Shown one piece after another: positions 55,992-64,000 of a stretch of 64,000 nucleotides of DNA. The translations under genes and the position numbers were made by a program. Numbering within the stretch: the first letter of the stretch is position 1; every line of letters begins with the position of its first letter. The stretch comes from Pseudomonas abietaniphila (GTDB lineage Bacteria > Pseudomonadota > Gammaproteobacteria > Pseudomonadales > Pseudomonadaceae). The stretch is from the NCBI RefSeq assembly GCF_039697315.1, contig NZ_CP155619.1, positions 2,790,001 through 2,854,000 of the forward strand. Direction: 5' to 3'. The notes under the pieces were generated by a model. It ran no database searches. It was not told the origin of the DNA and saw only the letters and a list, made by a program, of their open reading frames with translations.

Positions 55992-56555
55992 TTATGCGGC
56001 GAGCAGCGCCAGCGCCTTTTCTTTCAGGATGTTCAGATCCATCACCGGCACATTCATCTCTTTCGCCATTTCATCCCACTGACGCATCCGCAGGCTGACG
56101 CCGCACAGCGGGTCGCGCTCGAAGGCATCGGCTTCGGCGTCGCTCATCACGCCGCCTTGATACGCCAGCGTGCGTCGGCTCGCTTCGCTCAACTGGTCGT
56201 AATAGCCGGGTTGTCTCAGCGTCAGATAGCGCTTGGCCCGAACGTGGTATTCCACGAGCCTGGCGACCCGCTCGCTGAACCCGCATGTGCGCAGGTAATC
56301 GGCGCCCACCCGTTCGTGACTGGCCACGCCGTAGCCGCCCATGCTCGCCGCACCCGGATCGCGTTCGCAGAGATGACCGATGTCGTGGAAGAACGCCGCC
56401 AGCACCACTTCGTCGTCATAACCTTCTGCCAGCGCCAGCTCGGCGGACTGCGACATGTGTTCGATCTGCGACACCGGCTCGCCGATGTAATCGTCGCTGC
56501 CGCGTTGCGCATAGAGGCCGAAGACCTCGTTGACGACCTGTTCAGCGTGTTGCAT
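55992..56555 (-). CDS. HD-domain oxygenase, PhnZ-like
   Basis: A 187-residue HD-domain protein. It has the diiron set of PhnZ almost residue for residue: His33, His57, Asp58 (FFHDIGHL), His80 and His104, with Tyr23, Glu26 (YIGEPVSQIEH) and Lys108 in the PhnZ substrate positions. PhnZ-type enzymes use a mixed-valence diiron centre to cleave the C-P bond of hydroxylated aminophosphonates; relatives act on myo-inositol or glycine-type substrates. No phnY partner or phosphonate gene is adjacent, so the substrate is open. Confidence 0.82.
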   Translation of the reverse strand: MQHAEQVVNEVFGLYAQRGSDDYIGEPVSQIEHMSQSAELALAEGYDDEVVLAAFFHDIGHLCERDPGAASMGGYGVASHERVGADYLRTCGFSERVARLVEYHVRAKRYLTLRQPGYYDQLSEASRRTLAYQGGVMSDAEADAFERDPLCGVSLRMRQWDEMAKEMNVPVMDLNILKEKALALLAA

Positions 56556-56730
56556 GGGTTAACCTCGATTCTGCGTGACTGGCTTGGTGCGCCCACCCTA
56601 CTCGCGCTGTATTGCGAAGCGATGGCAGCCGCCAGGCGCTTGCCGATAGTCGCATCGATCATTTTGCGATAGGGGAAATGCGCGCGGCCCGGTATGATCG
56701 CGCGCCCGATACACCCGGAACCCAATCGTC

Positions 56731-57186
56731 ATGAAACCCACCTTGATCGCCGCCGCCGAACTCGACCGCCTTGAGACCTGGCAGAAATACTCTAGCTACA
56801 TGTGTGGAGGCTGCGTGTCCAGCTGCTGCACGTTGCCGGTTGAAGCGAAGATCAAGGACCTGATCCGCATTGGCGTGGTCGACGAGTTCGAACAGGGCGA
56901 CAACCCGAAGAACATCGCCAAACGCCTGCAGAAAGAAGGCATTGTCGAGCGCTTCAACCAGAAGTCGGGGATCTTCACGCTGCAGCGCATGAGCAACAAC
57001 GACTGCCTTTACCTGGATCGCAAGAGCCGTTTGTGCACGATCTACGATAAACGCCCGGATACATGCCGCAACCATCCCAAGATCGGTCCGCGCCCCGGCT
57101 ATTGCGCTTACAAGCCCAAAGAAGTCGTGCGCGAGAGCAGCGGGACGTTGAACTCAAACTCCGGCCGGGTGCCACTGAAGTTCTGA
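56731..57186 (+). CDS. YkgJ-family cysteine-cluster protein
   Basis: A 151-residue protein with the Cys pattern of the YkgJ/UPF0153 family: MCGGCVSSCC near residue 24, then DCLYLDRKSRLCTIYDKRPDTCRNHP near 92 and a final GYCAY. These cysteines likely bind zinc or an Fe-S cluster. Function unknown. It is convergent with typA, with a REPIN and a terminator between them. Confidence 0.88.
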   Translation: MKPTLIAAAELDRLETWQKYSSYMCGGCVSSCCTLPVEAKIKDLIRIGVVDEFEQGDNPKNIAKRLQKEGIVERFNQKSGIFTLQRMSNNDCLYLDRKSRLCTIYDKRPDTCRNHPKIGPRPGYCAYKPKEVVRESSGTLNSNSGRVPLKF

Positions 57187-57209
57187 TCACATTGGTTTGA
57201 AGTAAAACT

Positions 57210-57298
57210 GTGGGAGCGAGCTTGCTCGCGAAAGGATTCATCAGACGTCCAACAGGCATTGGATTTTCCTACGCCTTCGCGAGCAAGCTCGTTCCCAC
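57210..57298. repeat. REPIN (GTGGGAGCGAGCTTGCTCGC family)
   Basis: Left arm GTGGGAGCGAGCTTGCTCGC at 57210; right arm CGCGAGCAAGCTCGTTCCCAC ends at 57298, with one mismatch. Same family as at 3.25 kb but in the inward REPIN arrangement. Confidence 0.85.
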
Positions 57299-57334
57299 AG
57301 AAACCTCCGCGCTTTCACATATCCCGCACAAACA

Positions 57335-57368
57335 AAAACGCCCCCGGTCTCGCGACCGGGGGCGTTTT
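57335..57368. terminator. Bidirectional intrinsic terminator between the YkgJ-type gene and typA
   Basis: A 15-base perfect stem AAAACGCCCCCGGTC / GACCGGGGGCGTTTT with loop TCGC. The A and T ends allow it to serve both convergent genes. Among the strongest hairpins in the window. Confidence 0.92.
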
Positions 57369-57385
57369 CGTTCAGCCGGGGCTAG

Positions 57386-59206
57386 TTACGCCTTGGCTTT
57401 CTTGGCAGCGCGGGTACGCTCGCTTTCGTCGAGGATCTTCTTGCGAAGACGGATCGACTTAGGCGTGACTTCGCACAGCTCGTCTTCCTGGATGTATTCC
57501 AGAGCCTGTTCCAGGGTGAAGCGAACAGGTGGAACCAGAGCGATGGTCTCGTCTTTACCCGAAGCACGCATGTTGTCGAGCTTCTTGCCCTTGGTAGGGT
57601 TGACGCCCAGGTCGTTGTCACGGCTGTTCTGGCCAACGATCTGACCGTTGTAGATTTCCTGACCGTGTTCAACGAACAGCTTGCCACGCGCCTGCAGGGT
57701 TTCCAGGGAGTAGGTCAGTGCCTTACCGGTTTCAACCGAAACCAGAACGCCGTTCTGACGACCGGACATGTGGCCCGACTTCACGGTGTCGTAGCGATCG
57801 AAGATCGAGGTCAGGATGCCAGCACCGTTGGTCAGGGTCAGGAACTGGTTACGGAAACCGATCAGACCACGAGCAGGGATGTTGTATTCCAGACGCACAC
57901 GGCCTTTCCCATCCGGCACCATGTTGCTCAGGTCGCCCTTACGCAGACCCATCTCTTCCATGACCTTGCCCTGCGATTCTTCAGGGATGTCGATGGTCAC
58001 GTTTTCGTACGGTTCTTGCTTGACCCCGTCAACTTCACGAATGATCACTTCAGGACGGCCCAGGGCCAGCTCGAAGCCTTCGCGACGCATGGTTTCGATC
58101 AGTACCGAGAGGTGCAGCTCACCACGGCCGGATACTTTGAACTTGTCAGCGGAGTCGCCTTCCTCAACGCGCAGTGCAACGTTGTACAGCAGCTCTTTGT
58201 CCAGACGGTCCTTGATGTTACGGGACGTCACGAACTTGCCTTCTTTACCGCAGAATGGCGAGTCGTTGACCTGGAAGGTCATGGAAACGGTTGGCTCGTC
58301 AACGGTCAGCGGCTTCATCGCTTCAACGACAGTCGGGTCGCACAGGGTGTCGGAGATGAACAGCTCTTCGAAGCCGCTGATGCAGACGATGTCGCCGGCA
58401 GCTGCTTCTTCGACGTCGATGCGGTGCAGACCGTGGTGACCCATCAGCTTGAGGATACGACCGTTGCGACGCTTGCCGTCAGCGCTGATCGCCACAACCG
58501 GGGTGTTCGGCTTGACGCGACCGCGAGCGATACGGCCAACACCGATGACGCCCAGGAAGCTGTTGTAGTCCAGTGCCGAAATCTGCATCTGGAAAGGACC
58601 GTCACGGTCAACTTTCGGCGCAGGGACGTGATCGACGACCGCTTGGTACAGCGGGGTCATGTCTTCGGCCATCTCGTTGTGGTCCAGACCTGCGATGCCG
58701 TTGATGGCCGAGGCGTAGACGACCTGGAAGTCCAGTTGCTCTTCGGTAGCGCCCAGGTTGTCGAACAGATCGAAGATCTGGTCCAGAACCCAATCAGGAC
58801 GCGCGCCCGGACGGTCAACCTTGTTGATGACCACGATTGGACGCAGGCCGGCTTCGAACGCCTTCTTGGTCACGAAACGGGTTTGCGGCATAGGGCCATC
58901 TTGAGCGTCGACCAGCAGCAGAACGGAGTCAACCATCGACATCACGCGCTCTACTTCACCACCGAAGTCGGCGTGGCCCGGGGTGTCAACGATGTTGATG
59001 TGGTAGCCATTCCAGTTGATCGCGGTGTTCTTCGCGAGAATGGTAATACCGCGCTCTTTTTCCTGGTCGTTGGAGTCCATCACGCGTTCGTCGTTGAGCT
59101 CGTTGCGCTCAAGGGTGCCGGACTGGCGCAAAAGCTTGTCGACGAGGGTGGTTTTACCGTGGTCAACGTGAGCAATGATGGCGATGTTGCGTAGATTTTC
59201 GATCAC
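57386..59206 (-). CDS. typA: Ribosome-associated GTPase TypA/BipA
   Basis: A 606-residue translational GTPase resembling EF-G. G1 [15 protein letters not shown] is at about residues 13-27, G3 [15 protein letters not shown] near 77, G4 [13 protein letters not shown] near 131, followed by domain II, EF-G-type domains and the BipA C-terminal domain with [10 protein letters not shown]. It helps 50S assembly and growth at low temperature. The start codon is GTG (59204-59206), giving [20 protein letters not shown]. Confidence 0.97.
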   Translation of the reverse strand: MIENLRNIAIIAHVDHGKTTLVDKLLRQSGTLERNELNDERVMDSNDQEKERGITILAKNTAINWNGYHINIVDTPGHADFGGEVERVMSMVDSVLLLVDAQDGPMPQTRFVTKKAFEAGLRPIVVINKVDRPGARPDWVLDQIFDLFDNLGATEEQLDFQVVYASAINGIAGLDHNEMAEDMTPLYQAVVDHVPAPKVDRDGPFQMQISALDYNSFLGVIGVGRIARGRVKPNTPVVAISADGKRRNGRILKLMGHHGLHRIDVEEAAAGDIVCISGFEELFISDTLCDPTVVEAMKPLTVDEPTVSMTFQVNDSPFCGKEGKFVTSRNIKDRLDKELLYNVALRVEEGDSADKFKVSGRGELHLSVLIETMRREGFELALGRPEVIIREVDGVKQEPYENVTIDIPEESQGKVMEEMGLRKGDLSNMVPDGKGRVRLEYNIPARGLIGFRNQFLTLTNGAGILTSIFDRYDTVKSGHMSGRQNGVLVSVETGKALTYSLETLQARGKLFVEHGQEIYNGQIVGQNSRDNDLGVNPTKGKKLDNMRASGKDETIALVPPVRFTLEQALEYIQEDELCEVTPKSIRLRKKILDESERTRAAKKAKA

Positions 59207-59345
59207 TTGTGTATCTCGATCAGAGGATTCGGTCAGCTGCTTAGTGTAGGCAGCTATGAACAGTAGAGCCGGCTAAAGCCGTTACGGCTGACGACTGGTG
59301 TCGGGGGGCCGGTGACGCAAGCCACAGGCAAACAGCCCCGGGCAC

Positions 59346-60800
59346 TTAGCTCGGTCGATAAACGCGCACATTGGCATGCCCCTCACTGAGCAAATGATGA
59401 GCATGCAGGCGACTCATGACGCCTTTGTCGCAATACAGCAGGTACTGGCGCGTGTGATCCAGTTCCTTGAAACGGCTGTTCAGTGCAAAGAACGGCAGCG
59501 TTTGTACTTCAACGCCCGACAGTTCCAGCGGACGGTCTTCGGCTTCATCCGGGTGACGGATGTCGATGACCACCTGTCCGGCCAGAGCCTGACTGACTTC
59601 TTCGACCTGAACGTCCTGGCCCAATTCCTCGATCACGCGATCGATGGGCACCATACGGGCGTTTTCGAGCGCACGCTCGAGTACCGCCATGTCGAATTCT
59701 TTTTCTTCATGCTCAACGCGGTTCCGTTTGGCCGCGGTCTTTGGATTGACCGAGATCACACCGCAGTATTCAGGCATGTGCCGGGCAAAATCGCCGGTGC
59801 CGATCTCGTCGGCCAGGTCGATGATGTCCTGCTTGTGACTGGCGATCAGCGGGCGCAGAACCAGCTTCTCCGTCACGCAATCGATGACCGACAGGTTAGG
59901 CAGTGTCTGACTGGACACCTGCGAAATCGCTTCGCCGGTCACCAGCGCGTCGATTTCCAGCCTGTCGGCGATATTGGTCGCAGCGCGCAACATCATACGC
60001 TTCAATACTACGCCCATATGACTGTTATCGACTTTTCCGAGAATTTCTCCCAGAACTTCCTCGAACGGTACGCTGATGAACAGGACCCGTTGCGAGCTGC
60101 CGTACTTCTTCCAGATGAAGTGCGCGACTTCCATCACGCCCAGTTCATGGGCCCTGCCGCCCAGATTAAAGAAGCAGAAATGGCTCATCAGGCCACGGCG
60201 CATCACCTGATACGCCGCGACGGTGGAATCGAAACCACCCGACATCAACACCAGCGTCTGCTCCAGCGAGCCCAGCGGATAACCGCCGATGCTGTTGTGC
60301 TGGCTGTGAATCACGAATAACCGTTTGTCGCGAATCTCGATGCGCACCTCAACTTCAGGCGCTTTCAGGGAGATTCCGGCCGCACCGCATTCGCGACGCA
60401 GTTTGCTGCCCACGTACTTCTCGACGTCCATCGAGCTGAAGTCGTGATGACCGGCACGCTTGCAGCGCACCGAGAAAATCTTGCCAGGCAGGGCATCACC
60501 GAAGTGCAGCTTGCACTTCTCATAGATGTCATCCATGTCGCCTAGCGGGTACTGATCGACCTGCAGGAAATGGGCGATGCCGGGCATGCAGCTCAGACGC
60601 TCGGTCATCTCGTGCAGGACCTTCGCATCCTCGACCTTCGTTTCGACCTCAAGGTTGTCCCACACGCCATCCACCACCAGCGCCGGATCCAGATCACGGA
60701 GCACGGTACGGATGTTTTTGGCCAGCTGCTTGATGAAGCGCTTGCGTACAGGCCGGCTTTTGATAGTGATTTCCGGGAAAACTTTGACGATTAGTTTCAT
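59346..60800 (-). CDS. thiI: tRNA 4-thiouridine synthetase ThiI with rhodanese domain
   Basis: A 484-residue protein with a THUMP domain (N-terminal 165 residues), a PP-loop ATPase ([15 protein letters not shown], near residue 184) and a C-terminal rhodanese domain with the sulfur-carrying Cys in [10 protein letters not shown] near residue 461. It makes s4U8 in tRNA and feeds sulfur into thiazole synthesis, linking it functionally to the thiS-thiG genes in this window. The ATG at 60798-60800 is chosen; the open frame runs back to 60863. Confidence 0.95.
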   Translation of the reverse strand: MKLIVKVFPEITIKSRPVRKRFIKQLAKNIRTVLRDLDPALVVDGVWDNLEVETKVEDAKVLHEMTERLSCMPGIAHFLQVDQYPLGDMDDIYEKCKLHFGDALPGKIFSVRCKRAGHHDFSSMDVEKYVGSKLRRECGAAGISLKAPEVEVRIEIRDKRLFVIHSQHNSIGGYPLGSLEQTLVLMSGGFDSTVAAYQVMRRGLMSHFCFFNLGGRAHELGVMEVAHFIWKKYGSSQRVLFISVPFEEVLGEILGKVDNSHMGVVLKRMMLRAATNIADRLEIDALVTGEAISQVSSQTLPNLSVIDCVTEKLVLRPLIASHKQDIIDLADEIGTGDFARHMPEYCGVISVNPKTAAKRNRVEHEEKEFDMAVLERALENARMVPIDRVIEELGQDVQVEEVSQALAGQVVIDIRHPDEAEDRPLELSGVEVQTLPFFALNSRFKELDHTRQYLLYCDKGVMSRLHAHHLLSEGHANVRVYRPS

Positions 60801-60897
60801 GAAAACAGCGCGCGAGGTGCCGGTCGAAAAAGGGGGGCGCGGATTATAGCGGAAATTGCTCAAGGTTTAACCAGTTATCGTATAGCCGATCATCAGC

Positions 60898-60943
60898 GCA
60901 CCAAAAAGTGACTGTATACAATCCTGACGCACCGTTAAGGTGC
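60898..60943. promoter_or_regulatory. NtrC binding sites upstream of glnA
   Basis: GCACC-GTTAA-GGTGC (60929-60943) is a perfect NtrC-type inverted repeat. GCACC-AAAAA-GTGAC at 60898-60912 is a weaker second site exactly 31 bases upstream. Relative to the sigma-54 start below they lie near -107 and -138, the spacing of the enterobacterial glnA enhancer. Confidence 0.75.
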
Positions 60944-61015
60944 GCCGCTTTTCACAATTGCGACGTTTTACGCCCTAAAACCGGTTGTTTTCCGCGGAAA
61001 ACCCAACACAGGGCA

Positions 61016-61032
61016 CTGGCATGCAAATTGCT
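61016..61032 (+). promoter_or_regulatory. Sigma-54 promoter of glnA
   Basis: CTGGCATGCAAATTGCT fits the consensus YTGGCAYRNNNNTTGCW at every defined base; GG (61018-61019) and GC (61030-61031) are 10 bases apart as required. Transcription would start near 61043, about 89 bases before the glnA ATG. Confidence 0.88.
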
Positions 61033-61131
61033 CCCTTGTGAGGCAGGTTGCCTTGGCCGACTATCGCGCCCGGCATCACCCAAATTAAAGGGCCCACCAC
61101 TACTCAGCCCTAATCCACCCCGGAGGACAAC

Positions 61132-62538
61132 ATGTCGAAGTCGGTTCAACTCATCAAAGATCATGACGTTAAGTGGATTGATCTGCGCTTCACGGACACC
61201 AAAGGCACTCAGCACCACGTGACCATGCCAGCTCGCGATGCGCTGGAAGACGATTTCTTCGAAGTCGGCAAAATGTTCGACGGTTCCTCCATCTCTGGCT
61301 GGAAAGGCATCGAAGCCTCCGACATGATCCTGCTGCCGGACGACGAAACCGCCGTTCTGGACCCGTTCACCGAAGAGCCGACCCTGATCCTGGTGTGCGA
61401 CATCATCGAACCTTCGACCATGCAAGGTTACGACCGCGACCCACGCGCTATCGCTCACCGCGCCGAGGAATACCTGAAGTCCACCGGTATCGGTGACACC
61501 GTATTCGCCGGTCCAGAGCCAGAATTCTTCATCTTCGACGAAGTGAAGTTCAAATCCGACATCTCCGGTTCCATGTTCAAGATCTTCTCCGAACAAGGCT
61601 CCTGGATGTCCGACGCTGACATCGAAGGCGGCAACAAGGGCCACCGTCCTGGTATCAAAGGCGGCTACTTCCCGGTTCCACCGTTCGACCACGACCACGA
61701 AATCCGCACCGCAATGTGCAACGCCCTGGAAGAGATGGGCCAGGTCGTCGAAGTTCACCACCACGAAGTGGCAACTGCTGGCCAGAACGAAATCGGCGTG
61801 AAATTCAACACGCTGGTCAAGAAGGCTGACGAAGTTCAGACCCTGAAGTACGTTGTACACAACGTTGCCGACGCTTACGGCCGCACCGCTACCTTCATGC
61901 CTAAGCCTCTGTACGGCGACAACGGTTCGGGTATGCACGTCCACATGTCCATCGCCAAAGATGGCAAGAACACCTTCGCGGGCGAAGGCTATGCCGGCCT
62001 GTCCGACACCGCCCTGTACTTCATCGGCGGTATCATCAAGCACGGTAAGGCGCTGAACGGCTTCACCAACCCGTCGACCAACTCCTACAAGCGTCTGGTC
62101 CCAGGTTTCGAAGCTCCGGTCATGCTGGCCTACTCGGCTCGCAACCGTTCCGCTTCGATCCGTATTCCTTACGTCTCCAGCCCACGCGGCCGTCGTATCG
62201 AAGCACGTTTCCCGGACCCATCGGCTAACCCATACCTGGCCTTCGCAGCCCTGTTGATGGCTGGCCTGGACGGTATCCAGAACAAGATCCACCCTGGCGA
62301 TGCAGCTGACAAAAACCTGTACGACCTGCCACCTGAAGAGGCTGCAGAGATCCCACAAGTTTGCGGCAGCCTGAAAGAAGCGCTGGAAGAACTGGACAAG
62401 GGCCGTGCGTTCCTGACCAAAGGCGGCGTGTTCAGCGACGACTTCATCGACGCTTACATCGCGCTGAAATCGGAAGAAGAAATCAAGGTACGTACCTTCG
62501 TACACCCACTGGAATACGAGCTGTACTACAGCTGCTGA
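61132..62538 (+). CDS. glnA: Glutamine synthetase, type I
   Basis: A 468-residue dodecameric enzyme forming glutamine from glutamate, ammonia and ATP. Seen: [16 protein letters not shown], the ATP-site [25 protein letters not shown], and the adenylation Tyr397 in NLYDLPPEE, so activity should be controlled by GlnE adenylylation as well as by NtrC at the promoter. CCGGAGGACAAC lies before the ATG. A strong terminator follows 34 bases after the stop. Confidence 0.98.
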   Translation: MSKSVQLIKDHDVKWIDLRFTDTKGTQHHVTMPARDALEDDFFEVGKMFDGSSISGWKGIEASDMILLPDDETAVLDPFTEEPTLILVCDIIEPSTMQGYDRDPRAIAHRAEEYLKSTGIGDTVFAGPEPEFFIFDEVKFKSDISGSMFKIFSEQGSWMSDADIEGGNKGHRPGIKGGYFPVPPFDHDHEIRTAMCNALEEMGQVVEVHHHEVATAGQNEIGVKFNTLVKKADEVQTLKYVVHNVADAYGRTATFMPKPLYGDNGSGMHVHMSIAKDGKNTFAGEGYAGLSDTALYFIGGIIKHGKALNGFTNPSTNSYKRLVPGFEAPVMLAYSARNRSASIRIPYVSSPRGRRIEARFPDPSANPYLAFAALLMAGLDGIQNKIHPGDAADKNLYDLPPEEAAEIPQVCGSLKEALEELDKGRAFLTKGGVFSDDFIDAYIALKSEEEIKVRTFVHPLEYELYYSC

Positions 62539-62571
62539 TCCAGTCGCGCCAGCCGCTGGCTGCGTGAATGA

Positions 62572-62597
62572 AAGGCCTCCTTCGGGAGGCCTTTTTT
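62572..62597 (+). terminator. Intrinsic terminator after glnA
   Basis: Stem AAGGCCTCC / GGAGGCCTT with a TTCG tetraloop, followed by a T run to 62597. Confidence 0.94.
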
Positions 62598-62695
62598 ATT
62601 GTGCAATGCGTTGGCTATAAATATGTACCGCAGATGGAAAAACCGCTTCCGGCAACCTTGTGTCTCTGCTCGTCTACAGCACAAGGATTTTGTTC

Positions 62696-63142
62696 ATGTT
62701 CAAACCTGGTTCTGCCTGCCTGCTCCTGGCGATGATCACCCTCGGCGGATGCGTCACCGCTCAGACGTCCAGTACTTCTGGCGCCTCGGGCGTGCAATCA
62801 ACCGTTCTGCTGAAAAGCTCAAGCTCCTGGGATGGCGTGTCTTATGACGCCTACCCTGCCAGCAAGCCTGAGCTGACGGTTGTGAATATCAAAATCCCCG
62901 CCAACACCGCCCTCAAATGGCACGAACACCCAATGCCCAATGCGGCCTACGTCGTGTCCGGCCACCTCACGGTGGAAACCCGGGAAGGGGGTCAGTCGAT
63001 TCTGCTCAAGCCGGGCGATGTGCTGCCTGAAATGGTCAACCGGCAGCACCGAGGCTTAACGGGGAATACTGCGGTGGAGCTCGTTGTCTTCTATGCGGGT
63101 ACCCCGGGAATGCCGCTCTCGTCCAGCCAACGTGATAAATAG
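62696..63142 (+). CDS. Cupin-domain lipoprotein
   Basis: A 148-residue protein with a lipoprotein signal (MFKPGSACLLLAMITLGGC, lipobox Cys19), a Ser/Thr-rich linker and a cupin domain with metal ligands in WHEHPMPNAAYVVSG and the later LKPGDVLPEMVNRQH. Substrate unknown. ACAAGGATTTTGTTC precedes the ATG. It lies just upstream of a secreted chorismate mutase but no firm link is visible. Confidence 0.83.
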   Translation: MFKPGSACLLLAMITLGGCVTAQTSSTSGASGVQSTVLLKSSSSWDGVSYDAYPASKPELTVVNIKIPANTALKWHEHPMPNAAYVVSGHLTVETREGGQSILLKPGDVLPEMVNRQHRGLTGNTAVELVVFYAGTPGMPLSSSQRDK

Positions 63143-63173
63143 TGATCGTTCGGTCATCCGTGAGTGCATAACA

Positions 63174-63740
63174 ATGCTTAAACAACTCCAACTCGTTGCC
63201 TTAACCTGCGGCCTGGTCTCAAGCGGCCTTCACGCCGCCCCCGCTCAGCAGCCTCCCGTGCAACTTCAGCCACTGATTGCGGCCATGGAGCTGAGGCTGG
63301 AAATTGCCAATGACGTGGCGCGCAGCAAATGGCACAGCGGCAAGCCGGTGCAGGACAGTGAGCGTGAGCGTCAGGTGATCCAGAACGCCGAATCACGGGC
63401 CGGCGAATTCAAGCTGACTGGCGACGACGTACGCGAATTCATGACGGCGCAGATGGAGGCCAACAAGATGGTGCAATACGCGCGCATCGAACAATGGCGC
63501 GAAACCGGCCACTCCCCGGAGAAACCCGATGTCAGCTTGACCGACGGCATTCGGGGTCGGCTGGATACGCTGCTGCCAGTGCTGGTGCAGAGTTACTCGG
63601 CGTTTCAGCCTTATCGCAGCGATACCCGATGTTCAGGCTGGGTGCAGTCGCAGATCCAGCAACAGACAGGTGATCCCGTGATAGTGACCGCCCTGCAACG
63701 AGCGACGGGCGATCTCTGCCGGACAACGGCGCTGCAGTGA
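63174..63740 (+). CDS. Periplasmic chorismate mutase (AroQ-gamma type)
   Basis: A 188-residue precursor with a signal peptide (MLKQLQLVALTCGLVSSGLHA). The mature part begins with the AroQ helix MELRLEIANDVARSKWHSGK, then SERERQVIQNAESRA; Arg, Lys and Glu at the expected active-site spacing are present. Two cysteines near the end (TRCSGW, DLCRTT) could form the disulphide typical of the secreted form. Role outside the cytoplasm is not understood in the family. It starts 31 bases after the cupin gene. Confidence 0.87.
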   Translation: MLKQLQLVALTCGLVSSGLHAAPAQQPPVQLQPLIAAMELRLEIANDVARSKWHSGKPVQDSERERQVIQNAESRAGEFKLTGDDVREFMTAQMEANKMVQYARIEQWRETGHSPEKPDVSLTDGIRGRLDTLLPVLVQSYSAFQPYRSDTRCSGWVQSQIQQQTGDPVIVTALQRATGDLCRTTALQ

Positions 63741-63866
63741 GCGGACGCGCAGGTCCGCTTCTCAAATGACACCGTCGATCAGTATTCCTCTATGCTGCCC
63801 CGTGCCGCGCGATGCATTTAGCGCGACACCATTGCTGGTTGTCCTGATCGCTGCCCTGGAGTGTTC

Positions 63867-64000
63867 ATGCGTCAATGTCTCGCCCTTCTGCTGCTGGTGC
63901 TTGCACTGCCCGCTGCCGCGCAGATCTACAAGTACACCGACGCCAACGGCAACACGGCCTACAGCAACCAGCCGCCCAACGGAACCCGGGCCGAGACGGT
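63867..64000 (+). CDS. DUF4124 domain protein, N-terminal part
   Basis: Partial: 44 codons before the window ends. A signal peptide (MRQCLALLLLVLALPAAAQ) leads into IYKYTDANGNTAYSNQPPNG, the DUF4124 start. TGGAGTGTTC precedes the ATG. In pseudomonads such a gene lies between glnA and ntrB-ntrC, which probably continues beyond the edge. The 126-base gap before it shows no gene. Confidence 0.85.
   Translation, partial: MRQCLALLLLVLALPAAAQIYKYTDANGNTAYSNQPPNGTRAET

Noticed and set aside
57665..59194. A 509-residue open frame opposite typA.
   Set aside because: Antisense shadow; no recognisable domain and no ribosome site, whereas typA is complete.
60952..62505. A 517-residue open frame opposite glnA.
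   Set aside because: It is the antisense shadow of a strongly biased GC-rich gene; glnA on the plus strand has full motifs, promoter and terminator.

Overview
The window is a gene-dense, GC-rich chromosomal segment of a Pseudomonas, most likely of the fluorescens/syringae lineage. Three things point there: the gene order (pilG-pilH-pilI-pilJ beside gshB, tonB, algH, ruvX, pyrR-pyrB-pyrC'; then pilT, yggS-proC-yggT, metX-metW, hemW, thiS-thiG-trmB, mtgA, rpoH-ftsXEY, rsmD, coaD, mutM, ilvD, folA) follows, from memory, the P. aeruginosa PAO1 region around PA0350-PA0411; the proteins read as close Pseudomonas orthologues; and the intergenic spaces are packed with Pseudomonas REP/REPIN palindromes. 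I see no prophage, plasmid, integron, rRNA, tRNA or CRISPR.

Layout. 1-2.0 kb: start of the Pil-Chp chemosensory cluster (minus strand). 2.3-10 kb: gshB, a tonB3-like gene, algH-ruvX, the pyrimidine genes with a catalytically dead dihydroorotase homologue, a TM2 protein and a secreted C40 peptidase. 10-13.4 kb: pilT (no pilU beside it), yggS-proC-yggT. 13.7-18.1 kb: metX-metW-DUF4426-rdgB-hemW-DUF3392. 18.2-25.8 kb: trmB, thiG, thiS, DUF423, mtgA, rpoH, ftsX, ftsE, ftsY. 26.1-31.7 kb: a paired M16 peptidase, rsmD, a YheT-like hydrolase, azlCD. 31.9-38.5 kb: an accessory-looking block with sseA, a TetR regulator and an MFS transporter divergent from an aldehyde dehydrogenase / Tat-exported small protein / GMC oxidoreductase operon. 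38.8-44.9 kb: coaD, ferredoxin, ggt, mutM, an HDOD protein and an rRNA methyltransferase.

45.0-46.9 kb is the most unusual stretch: six tandem copies of a 239-bp unit, each holding one REPIN, directly upstream of a REP-associated tyrosine transposase (RAYT), with a solitary REP just behind it. 47.1-57.2 kb: ilvD, DUF3429, a short cryptochrome/photolyase, a phosphorylcholine-phosphatase-like enzyme, folA, an uncharacterised DUF2868/DUF3482 membrane-GTPase pair, a PhnZ-like HD oxygenase and a YkgJ-type Cys-cluster protein. 57.4-64 kb: typA, thiI, glnA with a complete sigma-54/NtrC control region, a cupin lipoprotein, a secreted chorismate mutase and the start of a DUF4124 protein.

Fourteen REP/REPIN loci in at least six sequence subfamilies lie between genes. 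Control signals I can support include a candidate AlgU-type promoter for rpoH, the sigma-54 promoter and paired NtrC sites of glnA, a candidate TetR operator inside the aldehyde dehydrogenase promoter, and four strong intrinsic terminators. All functional assignments come from reading the translated sequence; no database search was run.
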